From contig JAOAPY010000008.1 in assembly GCA_025463135.1 (NCBI GenBank), forward strand, positions 124,001 to 188,000: a stretch of DNA of 64,000 nucleotides, written 5' to 3'. The notes beneath the pieces were generated by a model, which worked only from the letters and a program-made list of their open reading frames with translations, was not told the origin of the DNA and did no database searches. Source of the DNA: Acidobacteriota bacterium. Lineage in GTDB: Bacteria > Acidobacteriota > Blastocatellia > Pyrinomonadales > Pyrinomonadaceae. The position numbers and the translations under genes are program-made. This document shows, piece after piece, positions 8,330 through 16,183 of the stretch (its first letter is position 1; each line of letters starts with the position of its first letter).

Positions 8330-10210
8330 TCATTTGATCTGGGCCGATGCTAGCACGACGCGGAACGTAGTGCCAGAGCCTGCTTTTGAGTCAACCTCGA
8401 TCGACCCGTTATTGGCCCTAATCACCTCGCGACAGGTGTAAAGGCCCAGGCCTACGCCGCGCACTTTGGTGGTGGAAAACGGGCGAAACAATTTATCGCG
8501 AATAAACCGCGGGCTCATTCCCGCGCCGGTATCAGAGACGCTAAAGAAAACCTTGCCCTCAGTGGCCGGCCCGCCTGTTACAGTCAGTTTGCCGGGCTTA
8601 TCAGCCATCGCCTCAATCGCGTTAAGCACAAGGTTCTCCATCACCTTCTCGACTCGTTCGCCATCAGCCAGCGCCATCAGCGCAGGGGGAAGGTTTACCT
8701 CGACTTCATGTTTGTCGCGCACGGGATCAACAATCTGGACCAGCACACGTTGCAGCAGCGGAATCAGATCCGTTGGGCGCGGCAGCTTGAATTCGCCGCT
8801 CAGCGTGTTTACCGGATTGCTGAGTCGCGAGACGATGTGTCTCAATTTATCGGTCGCATTGGTCAGCGCCTGCATCGCATCGGCCCGAAACTGAGGATTA
8901 TCAAAGTGGCGATCCATGTTGCCGACCATCAGCGATAGACCTTCGATCGCATTTTTCAAATCATGCGTTAACAGAGCAGACAATTTAGTGAAAGATTCAA
9001 ACTGGCGCGCCTCTGCTTCGCGGGCCAGCTGTTCGCGCAAACGCTCAGTAACCAGATTGACGCCGTCGGCGATCAGGCGCATGTCGTCGCTCGAGGGTGC
9101 TTCCACACGCTGATCCAAATTGCCACCCGCGATAGCCGCCACACTTTCGGTCACGCGCTCGATGCGTTGCGTTTTCCTTTGAGAGTAAGAAGTTAATAAG
9201 ACGGCTGCTCCCAATCCCAATCCGATTGCGAGTGCAATTCCCAGCCACCCAGCCCGACGGCCGCGCGCGGTCGCCAGCGAATAATTTTGCGCTATCACCA
9301 GCGACAGTCCGAGCGGCTTTAGCGGCGCGTGGGACTCGAGCCAGCGCTCACCCGTGGAGGAAATGTAAAACGTCGAACCGATCTGACCGGAAGTGATTGA
9401 GGCGGCGACAGGCGCCAAAGCGGGCATCGCTCTGCCAATGAGTTGGTGCCTGAGAGCGTCGTTGGTGTGGTAGATAACTTCACCGGACGGAGCGAGAACC
9501 AAAGCGATTTGCGAGCGGGGCGGTGTGTCGCTCGTTGGCGACAGATCTTCAACCCGCATCACTTTAGCAAGCAAGGAGTCGATTCGAAGGTCGGCCACCA
9601 GGGCTCCGCGCGCAAGATCATTCCCGCCTATCCTGACCGGCATGCTGCATCGCAGGACTTCACCAAACGTCGCCTGCGGGACAAGCGAACAGAACAGATC
9701 GTTATCAGGCGAGGTCCATGCGCGCTCGTCCACCTTGACTTGATCAGGCAGAAAGTCTTTTGTGCGGAAGGTCACGGCCGTTTCCAGTTTGCTCTTGCTT
9801 CCCGTTGGTTCGGCTAGAAACAACTCGTGCTTCAATGGATCGAAGACGGCCACACCAGCGTACATACCTTCAGCAAATGCCAGTTTGGCTACCGCGCTCC
9901 TTGCTCTGAACTCCGCGGCGGCAGGGAAGCCATCGGCGAATGACGGCGAAGCAGTCGTGCTCTGTCGTGGTTGAGCAGAAGCCACGTAATCACTGATGGC
10001 TCCTCCTGCCAACACCTTCAGTTCATGTTGACGTTCGTCGAGCAGAATTTCGAAACCGCGTCGAGTGTCGGACAGTCGGTCTTGCAAATTTGCGCGGATC
10101 AGAGAGTCGGCATTCTTCAAGCCACTCTGAAGACTCAGCAGGCTGAGAATCAGGAGCGGCGAAACGCAAAGCGCTGCAAAGGTTAGAAAGAGTTTTGGTC
10201 GGATAGACAA
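8330..10210 (-). CDS. sensor histidine kinase, PrsK-like
   Basis: This 626-residue protein has one N-terminal membrane helix (~8-28), a periplasmic sensor region of about 290 residues (Cache-like by layout), a second helix (~325-345) and HAMP, then a phospho-acceptor box (LLTHDLKNAIEGLSL) and HATPase boxes (NLVLNAIEAM, DTGAGMSPRFI, GVGLGLY). The DLKN form of the H-box resembles PrsK-type kinases. Translation appears to start at a TTG (10210), supported by a GGGAG ribosome site nine bases upstream; no ATG is near. It probably phosphorylates the regulator downstream. The signal is unknown. Confidence 0.92.
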   Translation of the reverse strand: MSIRPKLFLTFAALCVSPLLILSLLSLQSGLKNADSLIRANLQDRLSDTRRGFEILLDERQHELKVLAGGAISDYVASAQPRQSTTASPSFADGFPAAAEFRARSAVAKLAFAEGMYAGVAVFDPLKHELFLAEPTGSKSKLETAVTFRTKDFLPDQVKVDERAWTSPDNDLFCSLVPQATFGEVLRCSMPVRIGGNDLARGALVADLRIDSLLAKVMRVEDLSPTSDTPPRSQIALVLAPSGEVIYHTNDALRHQLIGRAMPALAPVAASITSGQIGSTFYISSTGERWLESHAPLKPLGLSLVIAQNYSLATARGRRAGWLGIALAIGLGLGAAVLLTSYSQRKTQRIERVTESVAAIAGGNLDQRVEAPSSDDMRLIADGVNLVTERLREQLAREAEARQFESFTKLSALLTHDLKNAIEGLSLMVGNMDRHFDNPQFRADAMQALTNATDKLRHIVSRLSNPVNTLSGEFKLPRPTDLIPLLQRVLVQIVDPVRDKHEVEVNLPPALMALADGERVEKVMENLVLNAIEAMADKPGKLTVTGGPATEGKVFFSVSDTGAGMSPRFIRDKLFRPFSTTKVRGVGLGLYTCREVIRANNGSIEVDSKAGSGTTFRVVLASAQIK

Positions 10211-10250
10211 CGAGTGTTCTCCCGAACCCGATGTGCCCAGTGAACTGATT

Positions 10251-10343
10251 TGTCAGTACCACCTGCGTAAGCGGGTGGGTCAAGCCGATGGGCGACATTT
10301 CAGCGAGACAAGAACCCACCCGCTTACGCAGGTGGTACTGACA
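10251..10343. repeat. perfect 30-bp inverted repeat
   Basis: Arms 10251-10280 and 10314-10343 are exact reverse complements (TGTCAGTACCACCTGCGTAA and its continuation), separated by 33 bases. A solitary, slightly changed arm occurs at 29191-29215, so this is a dispersed element. It separates the kinase gene from the phosphatase gene and could also act as a transcript-end hairpin. Confidence 0.9.
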
Positions 10344-10369
10344 GATGATCTCGGCGAAATGCGCACGAA

Positions 10370-11236
10370 CTATACCGGCAGGCGCCCGAACTCCGCCAGT
10401 AGCGGCGCGAGGGCACTGATGACATGTGCGTGAGCCAGGCCATTGGTAGCAACCAGACCGTTGCGGTGCTGAACCTCCGCGGAGTTGTAAGTGATGCGGT
10501 TGCCAAACAGATCGCTGAAGGAGCCGCCGGCCTCGTTGAGAATTATCTGCGGCGCGCAAGTGTCCCACTGCTTGGTGCGCGGCGACAGATGTACATAAAG
10601 ATCACATTGCTGTTCGATAATCAGTCCGACTTTAATGCCAACCGAACCACGCTGAATTTCACCCTTGACGCCAAAAGCCTTCACCACGCGATCCATTCGC
10701 GGACTGCGATGTGAACGGCTCGCAGCCAGGCGCATCTGTGACAATTCGTCTTGCTCTGAAACGCGGGCTCGAGTGGCTGCGGCATTTGGTCGTTCAATCC
10801 ATGTGCCCTGATCGCGCACCGCTCGATATAACAAATCCGTCAAGGGTTGATACACGACTCCGAGCACGGCCACGCCATCTTCTGCGAGACCGATCTGCAC
10901 GGCAAAGTCACCGTTGCCATCGATAAAACCGTTGGTCCCGTCAAGCGGATCGATCATCCACACACGATGTTTGGCCAGACGGCGTTCCGTATCAATCGAT
11001 TCCTCCGCCAGAATGCCGTCGTCAGGAAAATGACGGTGGATACCCGTGACGATCAAATCGTTCGCCAGCCGATCGGCCAGGGTTACCGGTTCGCGATCAT
11101 CCAAATCGTACTTCTGCATCACCTCGATGGGCCGATCGTAGAGATCCAGAATTGCCGCGCCCGCCACCCGCGCCAGTTCCAGGGCCACGCGAAGTTCGTG
11201 ATCATATGATAGCGGTTGTGGCATTGGTAAAGGCAT
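10370..11236 (-). CDS. inositol monophosphatase-family phosphatase (CysQ-like)
   Basis: This 288-residue protein has the family's Mg2+ site: EE in GILAEESID, then WMIDPLDGTNGFI, and WDTCAPQIILNEAGG near the C-terminus. The CAPQIILNEAGG form is closer to 3'(2'),5'-bisphosphate nucleotidase (CysQ) than to inositol monophosphatase, so PAP hydrolysis in sulfate assimilation is likely but not certain. The length is typical. It lies 29 bases after the PLP decarboxylase on the same strand; that gap holds a 7-bp hairpin (GGAGTGC/GCACTCC). Confidence 0.85.
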   Translation of the reverse strand: MPLPMPQPLSYDHELRVALELARVAGAAILDLYDRPIEVMQKYDLDDREPVTLADRLANDLIVTGIHRHFPDDGILAEESIDTERRLAKHRVWMIDPLDGTNGFIDGNGDFAVQIGLAEDGVAVLGVVYQPLTDLLYRAVRDQGTWIERPNAAATRARVSEQDELSQMRLAASRSHRSPRMDRVVKAFGVKGEIQRGSVGIKVGLIIEQQCDLYVHLSPRTKQWDTCAPQIILNEAGGSFSDLFGNRITYNSAEVQHRNGLVATNGLAHAHVISALAPLLAEFGRLPV

Positions 11237-11265
11237 GTGGAGTGCTCACGTCGGCGCACTCCAAA

Positions 11266-12789
11266 TTATCTCTCTGCTGCCTCGCGCACGATGTCCAGCA
11301 GCGCGTCCAGGTCAGCGCGGGTGGTCCGGAAATTAGTGATGCACGCGCGCAGGGCGAACTTGCCGTTTACGGTGGCATTAGAAATATATGCTTCGCCGCC
11401 GCGCTGCACCGTATTCATTATGCGCGTGTTCAACTCGTCCAACTCGGAATTGATTTGCTCGAGTTCGCTTTCCGAAGCTGAATCTAATTTCGCACGCGCC
11501 GCCCGCGGCACATAACGAAAGCAACAGATGCTCAACTCGACCGGAGCCAGCAACTCAAAATCTTCGGCCGCGGAAATTTGTTGAGCCAGGTACTGGGCCA
11601 GCGCAAGGTCCTCGCTAATCGCTTCGCTGATTTTCCGAGAGCCGTAATAACGCAGCGTCATCCAAATCTTCAAAGCACGAAAACGGCGCGAGAGTTCAAT
11701 GCCGTGGTCCCAGAAGGCAAACGATTCCTCGGGCTCTTGCTCATGCACCTTGATATAGTCCGCTTCGTTTGCCGCAAATGCAGCTCGCGCGGTCGTCTCA
11801 TCTCGAAAGAGCAAGCAGCCGGCGTCAAGCGGCGTGTACAACCATTTATGACAGTCGAGCGAAATGGAATCAGCCAGCTCGATTCCCTTGAAGAGCGGCC
11901 GCTTGCCCTGGTCCATCGCTGCCAGCGCTCCATAGGCGCCATCGATGTGAAACCATAATCCAAACTCGCGGGCGACAGCCGCTACAGCATGTAGAGCGTC
12001 AACGGCGCCTGTGTTTACGGTACCGGCGCTGGCTACGACGCAAAATGGTTTGAGATTATTGCGGGCATCATGCTCGAGGCGCGCGCGCAGGTCTCTGATG
12101 TCAATTCGGAAACGATCGTCTGAGGCGATTATCCGCACCTGATTGCGGCCCAGTCCCAGCACATCAGCCGCTTTGGGTATCGACATGTGGATTTGATCCG
12201 AAGCATAGATCGTCATTGGCGTCTGGGAATTCCAAAGACCGGTGCGTGACGCGTCCGTATCCGACCTGGCGCGCTGGGCTATTAAGATCGCCGTCAGATT
12301 GGCCAGCGACCCGCCGCTGGTAAGCAGTCCCTGCGCTTTGTCGCTGAAGCCGGTCAACGATCCCAGCCAGCGCACCACCAGACGTTCCACCTCCGTCGCC
12401 GCCGGACCTGAGCGCCACGAGGTCACATTGGCGTTAAGCGCCGAACTGATGAGATCGGCAAAGGCCCCTGGCGCGTTAGCCGGCGAGGCCACATAACCGA
12501 AGAAGCGCGGATGCCCGTTGTGGCGGCTGGCGTCAAACATGGCGCGACAGTCGTTGAGGAGTTTTTCAATCGGCTCTCCTTCGACGGGAAGCTCGGCGCC
12601 AAGACGACGCAGGGTTGTGCCGGCCGATGTTTCGGGAAAAACCGGCAGCTGGGAAATGCGCGCAAAGTAATCCAGGACCAGTGCTGTAGTTTGCGTCGCC
12701 AGCTCTTGCATCGCCGCGGGCGAGAGATCGAGAGATGATGAACGAGTGTTCAGCGCAAGGTCTTCGCGTGGTTCGTCTGCCGCTTTCAT
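11266..12789 (-). CDS. PLP-dependent aromatic L-amino-acid decarboxylase-like enzyme
   Basis: This 507-residue group II decarboxylase has the substrate-entry segment FFGYVASPANAPGAFADLIS, the VTSWRSGPAATEVERLVVRW block, HIDGAYGALAAM with the PLP-contacting Asp, and the Schiff-base Lys in SLDCHKWLYTPLDAG (about residue 310). Family members decarboxylate tyrosine, tryptophan, DOPA or glutamate. The substrate cannot be settled from sequence. Its ATG overlaps the cupin stop by four bases (ATGA), so translation is coupled to the cupin gene. Confidence 0.88.
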   Translation of the reverse strand: MKAADEPREDLALNTRSSSLDLSPAAMQELATQTTALVLDYFARISQLPVFPETSAGTTLRRLGAELPVEGEPIEKLLNDCRAMFDASRHNGHPRFFGYVASPANAPGAFADLISSALNANVTSWRSGPAATEVERLVVRWLGSLTGFSDKAQGLLTSGGSLANLTAILIAQRARSDTDASRTGLWNSQTPMTIYASDQIHMSIPKAADVLGLGRNQVRIIASDDRFRIDIRDLRARLEHDARNNLKPFCVVASAGTVNTGAVDALHAVAAVAREFGLWFHIDGAYGALAAMDQGKRPLFKGIELADSISLDCHKWLYTPLDAGCLLFRDETTARAAFAANEADYIKVHEQEPEESFAFWDHGIELSRRFRALKIWMTLRYYGSRKISEAISEDLALAQYLAQQISAAEDFELLAPVELSICCFRYVPRAARAKLDSASESELEQINSELDELNTRIMNTVQRGGEAYISNATVNGKFALRACITNFRTTRADLDALLDIVREAAER

Positions 12790-13109
12790 TTGATTCCGGG
12801 AGCTATCGAGACCAGCAGTGAAAGGCGTTCGCCGCCCATGTTCGCAACGCCGTGAGGCACTCTGCTGGGCGCAATTACGAGTGTGCCGGGGCCGGCCTCG
12901 CGTTCAATTTCACCGATCGTGAAACGGCCGCTACCTTCCAGGACAAAGTAATGTTTGTCCGCGCCCTGATGCGCATGCACAGTTTGAATTTGTCCCGGCG
13001 CCAGGCAGTTCAGTCCCACCGTGACATGCTCACCCTGCCAAAGTGTGGTCTTGAAAAACTTCTCCGGCTTGCTGCCCGCATGCTCGTGCCAATCGATGAA
13101 ATAGTTCAT
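12786..13109 (-). CDS. small single-domain cupin
   Basis: This 107-residue protein has cupin motif 1 (VHAHQGADKHYFVLEGSG) with two His, a later His and the usual Glu, and motif 2 (APSRVPHGVANMG). The start has a good ribosome site (AGAGG, five bases upstream). It is the first gene of the pair with the PLP decarboxylase. Small cupins bind a metal and may act as dioxygenase, isomerase or sensor; no specific reaction is implied. Confidence 0.85.
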   Translation of the reverse strand: MNYFIDWHEHAGSKPEKFFKTTLWQGEHVTVGLNCLAPGQIQTVHAHQGADKHYFVLEGSGRFTIGEIEREAGPGTLVIAPSRVPHGVANMGGERLSLLVSIAPGIK

Positions 13110-13237
13110 GATTCCTCTTCCGGGACCGCGCCTGGGACCGCACTCATCCTGCGTGCTTCAACCCGCGTTGTGCTCCACTCCCAATAACGTCGCGCACCTC
13201 ACGTCAAAACTATCACACCAGAGCTGCCTAAACCGAA

Positions 13238-13260
13238 GAGCGGGGACAGGGTCCCCTTCC
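13238..13260. repeat. solitary arm of the GAGCGGGGACAGGGTCCCC repeat
   Basis: The 23 bases starting GAGCGGGGACAGGGTCCCCT match one arm of the 32-bp inverted repeat at 45171-45316. The core GGGGACAGGGTCCCC is itself nearly palindromic. It lies in the space between the cupin and the divergently read aldo/keto reductase. Confidence 0.8.
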
Positions 13261-13359
13261 TGACTGTCATGTTCCAATGTCTCCTTTCTTACCATTAGTT
13301 ATCTTGCGATAGGTAATAGCTGCCGGGTATAGTCTGACACTTCCGGATCAAATTGCGAT

Positions 13360-14472
13360 ATGACTATTACCGGCCATGCCACTCTTGCGGGAACGACGCA
13401 CTATCGCGAACGCTTCAAAGATATTGCCGCGCAGAACCACTTTCGCCTGCAACAGAATCTCTGGTTGTCCTCAATCGGCATCGGCACATATCTGGGGAAC
13501 GCCGACGAAGCAACCGACGCGCGCTATCTCGAATCCGTCACGCGAGTCGTTGAGCTGGGCGCCAATGTCATTGACACCGCCGCTAATTATCGTTTCCAAA
13601 GAAGCGAGCGAGCGATTGGCAAAGCGCTGCGACAGCTAACCGCAGTCCACGGCTTTGCGCGCAATGAAATCCTTATTTGCACCAAAGGCGGCTATCTGCC
13701 TTTTGACGGTGGACCACCCACCGACGTTCGTCGTTATGTCGAAGAGACGTTTGTGAAACCAGGCATCGCCAGGTTCGAAGACATTGTCGGCGGCAGCCAC
13801 TGCATGACACCAGCTTACCTGCAAAACCAGTTGGACCAATCGCTGCGGAACATGGATCTTGCGGCAATCGATGTCTACTACATTCACAATCCGGAATCGC
13901 AACTGGGACAGGTTTCAGAAGAAGAGTTTTATGCGCGCTTGCGAGCTGCTTTTGAGTCACTCGAGAAACGGCGTGCCGAGCGGCAGTTGGAGTATTACGG
14001 CGTCGCAACCTGGAACGGCTTTCGAGTGCCGGCGGGATCGAGCGGCTACCATTCACTCGCGAAGATGGCGGCGATAGCGCGCGAGCTCGGCGGCGAGACA
14101 CACGGATTTCGTTTTGTTCAGTTGCCTTTCAATCTGGCGATGCCCGAGGCGCTAACTTTGAGTAATCAAATAGTCGATGGTCAGCATATGTCTACGCTTG
14201 AAGCAGCCGCTGCACTAGGCGTAACGGTCGTTTCCAGCGCTTCGATCTTTCAGGGCCGCGTAGCGCAGGGTTTGCCAAAAGATTTGCGAGAGTCTTTGGG
14301 TTCTTTGCCCCGCGACGCGCAGACGGCGATACAATTTGTGCGCTCAGCACCGGGGATCGCTACTGCTCTGGTGGGCATGAGCCGGCGCGAGCATGTAGAC
14401 GAGAATCTGCAACTTATGCGCGTCGAGCCGGTGCATCCGGAAGATTTCGCCAAGTTATTTTCTGAAGTGTGA
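13360..14472 (+). CDS. aldo/keto reductase
   Basis: This 370-residue TIM-barrel oxidoreductase shows the AKR tetrad: D72 and Y77 in NVIDTAANY, Lys in ICTKGGYLPF and His in DVYYIHNPES. The nucleotide-binding end shows VVSSASIFQGRVAQGL and a late AIQFVRSAPGIATALVGM. NAD(P)H-dependent reduction of a carbonyl or sugar is expected. It stands alone on the plus strand between repeat-bearing gaps. The substrate is unknown. Confidence 0.9.
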   Translation: MTITGHATLAGTTHYRERFKDIAAQNHFRLQQNLWLSSIGIGTYLGNADEATDARYLESVTRVVELGANVIDTAANYRFQRSERAIGKALRQLTAVHGFARNEILICTKGGYLPFDGGPPTDVRRYVEETFVKPGIARFEDIVGGSHCMTPAYLQNQLDQSLRNMDLAAIDVYYIHNPESQLGQVSEEEFYARLRAAFESLEKRRAERQLEYYGVATWNGFRVPAGSSGYHSLAKMAAIARELGGETHGFRFVQLPFNLAMPEALTLSNQIVDGQHMSTLEAAAALGVTVVSSASIFQGRVAQGLPKDLRESLGSLPRDAQTAIQFVRSAPGIATALVGMSRREHVDENLQLMRVEPVHPEDFAKLFSEV

Positions 14473-14518
14473 ACTTGCACTTTGCCCTTTGGGCTTGCGC
14501 ATCTCATTGAGCCGCTGA

Positions 14519-14562
14519 CCTTCGCTTTGCGACTTTGCTCCTTTACGGGAAACTTCCTTAAG
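14519..14562. repeat. CTTTGCG-type dispersed repeat, short copy
   Basis: CTTTGCGACTTTGCTCCTTT followed by ACGGGAAACTTCCTTAAGG matches the arm of the palindromic repeat at 17228-17304. It lies between the aldo/keto reductase and the DUF962 gene. Related copies are at 30284-30361 and 37178-37266. Confidence 0.65.
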
Positions 14563-14578
14563 GTGGTGGGATGACAGT

Positions 14579-14932
14579 ATGAGTGAACAACGTTTCAAAT
14601 CGTTTAAGGAATTTTGGCCGTACTATGTTACCGAGCACAGCAAGCCCGCGACGCGCGCATTACACGCAGTGGGAACCATTGGCGCGGTGGCCTGTCTCTT
14701 TGCCTGCCTCGCGACTCGCAATTGGATTTTGATCCCGCTTAGCGTCGTACCCGGTTACGGCGCGGCCTGGATTGCGCACTTCTTAATTGAAAAGAATAAG
14801 CCGGCGACTTTCAAGTATCCGCTCTGGTCGTTCATCGCCGATTACAAGATGGTCGCATTGATGATTGCCGGCAAGATGAATATGGAAGTTGATCGTGCTT
14901 TGAACGGCAAGGAGAGAGTAGCTGGTTCATAG
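14579..14932 (+). CDS. DUF962/Mpo1-like membrane protein
   Basis: This 117-residue protein opens with FKSFKEFWPYYVTEHSKPAT, the DUF962 signature, followed by two hydrophobic helices (GAVACLFACLA; ILIPLSVVPGYGAAWIAHFL) and FLIEKNKPATFKYPLWSFIA. The conserved His of EHS, LHAVG and IAHF are present. The family includes yeast Mpo1, an Fe-dependent dioxygenase of fatty-acid alpha-oxidation; that function is not shown for bacterial members. The length is normal. Confidence 0.85.
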   Translation: MSEQRFKSFKEFWPYYVTEHSKPATRALHAVGTIGAVACLFACLATRNWILIPLSVVPGYGAAWIAHFLIEKNKPATFKYPLWSFIADYKMVALMIAGKMNMEVDRALNGKERVAGS

Positions 14933-15028
14933 TACTTTGTTTCATGTACGTAATTTGCTAATGCTCGAGTGTAAGTCTTGCTGATCCATCGTTCTGGTAC
15001 TTGGTTCTTGGCCTGGCTCCAGAGGAGC

Positions 15029-15165
15029 TCAATCTTTATAGCAAGAGATCTTTTCAACGAGGAGCTCCGTAGGGGCGCAGTGTTCGGACGTTGCGCTCCT
15101 ACGGAGCTTGGAACGTACAAACCTCGCCGGCTATAAACAGTCGGCTCCTCCGGAGCGAAGGAAAA
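15029..15165. repeat. GCTCC-ACGGAGC palindromic repeat, copy 1
   Basis: AGCTCCGTAGGGGCGCA (15063-15079) pairs with TGCGCTCCTACGGAGCT (15092-15108) with one G-T, and CTATAAACAGTCGGCTCCTC follows. The second copy at 34066-34195 has the same order of parts, including CTATAAACA then CTGCTCCTACGGAGCG. It is a dispersed non-coding element. Confidence 0.75.
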
Positions 15166-15170
15166 CTAAG

Positions 15171-15235
15171 ACCAAAGACCAAAGACCAAAGACCAAAATC
15201 AACAACTAACTACTGACAACTGATCACCAACTACT
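15171..15235. repeat. ACCAAAG tandem repeat joined to an AACTGAC-type repeat
   Basis: Four near-exact 7-base units (ACCAAAG) occupy 15171-15197 and run into CTACTGACAACTGATCACCA, which resembles the 4331-4443 repeat. The last codons and stop of the MutH-family gene lie within it. Confidence 0.7.
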
Positions 15236-15918
15236 CTTGGCATCCACGCCAGCTTGTGCAGATTGAGAATATGCGCGACGAAAGTTGCCCGCGCATAAAA
15301 TGCCCGCGACGTGCTGCCGTGTCCGCGCCCTTTGGTGCGCGCCTGCACATACTTTCCCGTATCGCCGGTCAATGATTCAACTCCGCCGGCACGAATAACG
15401 CCGCGAATTGCTTCATAATCCTCTTCAACTTGTTTGTAGATGGCCGGGTTGTCGAGATCGAATTCCGCCGCTGAGTGCAGTATTGACGAAGTGTCGGCGA
15501 CGTTCTCGAAAATGCGCGCCACGACCACGACACTGCGGAGCTTGTCATAAAGGTGGCTGTCCTTGAATTTGTTACTCAGAACTTCGCCGGGTTCGATCAT
15601 CGTGATGGCCATGGACTCTTTCACTTTTACTGTGCCGTCAGCCGCGCGTCGCAACGGCACCACCTTTAATTCCCAGGTGCCGAAGTCAGGGGCTTGCAGT
15701 GAGTTTTGCGGCAAGCCAAGGTAATGCTCGATGACTTGCCCGGCCCAGCCTTTGTTCTTGCGATCATTTTTCCAGACCGTGATGCCGTAACTGTCGGCCA
15801 GCGGTCGCAGATCCTTTCCCGTAAGCAGCTTGATACGAGCCAAACCCTCGCGGCGTTCGAGTTTTTGCGTTTGAATGATGAGAGGCATGAATTGATCTTC
15901 GACGCCGAGCGTCGGCAT
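15199..15918 (-). CDS. MutH/Sau3AI-family DNA endonuclease
   Basis: This 239-residue protein aligns by eye with E. coli MutH along its length. NKGWAGQVIEHYLG matches the MutH DKGW block with its Glu (E64 here). APDFGTWELKVVPL gives D78, E83 and K85 of the DxnExK nuclease site, two residues tighter than MutH. SHLYDKLRSVVV, EEDYEAIRGVI and SRAFYARATFVAHIL also match. MutH nicks hemimethylated GATC in mismatch repair; Sau3AI relatives cut GATC. No methyltransferase lies nearby. The ATG at 15918 sits on the edge of a palindrome; the Met at 15888 fits the family's N-terminus equally well. The last residues (QLSVVSC) come from a repeat. Confidence 0.9.
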   Translation of the reverse strand: MPTLGVEDQFMPLIIQTQKLERREGLARIKLLTGKDLRPLADSYGITVWKNDRKNKGWAGQVIEHYLGLPQNSLQAPDFGTWELKVVPLRRAADGTVKVKESMAITMIEPGEVLSNKFKDSHLYDKLRSVVVVARIFENVADTSSILHSAAEFDLDNPAIYKQVEEDYEAIRGVIRAGGVESLTGDTGKYVQARTKGRGHGSTSRAFYARATFVAHILNLHKLAWMPRVVGDQLSVVSC

Positions 15919-16075
15919 GAGTTTAGCCCGGCGTTTCAACGCCGGGACGAAAGTAATGAGCTGTCCTCGTCGCGTTAGCGACGATTGAATAAAAGTATTT
16001 AAGTGTCAGTCGTCGCTACGCGACGAGAATACCTCGGTAACGTTTCCCGGCCTTGAAAGGCTGGGCTAAACTCAT
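15917..16075. repeat. large composite palindrome between divergent genes
   Basis: The outer arms (ATGAGTTTAGCCCGGCGTTT onward, and its partner ending GGGCTAAACTCAT) are imperfect reverse complements, and each arm carries its own hairpin (GGCGTTTCAACGCC; GGCCTTGAAAGGC). Inside lie CTCGTCGCGTTAGCGACGA and TCGTCGCTACGCGACGAG as a second inverted pair. It fills the space between the MutH-like and exonuclease genes. Confidence 0.85.
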
Positions 16076-16183
16076 ACCGACGCTACGCGTCGAAAGACGC
16101 GATCAGAGCGCCGTCTGTAATTTCCGCGGCGGCAGTATAGAATACCTCTCACCGAAAACGATCCGATTTTGAAAGGCCCCAGA

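Noticed and set aside
10023-10568. 181-codon minus-strand frame across the 30-bp palindrome
   Set aside because: It joins parts of two genes in the wrong frame and reads through repeat DNA.
15171-15197. ACCAAAG tandem units as a possible CRISPR array
   Set aside because: The units are 7 bases long, directly adjacent and have no spacers; no cas genes are present.
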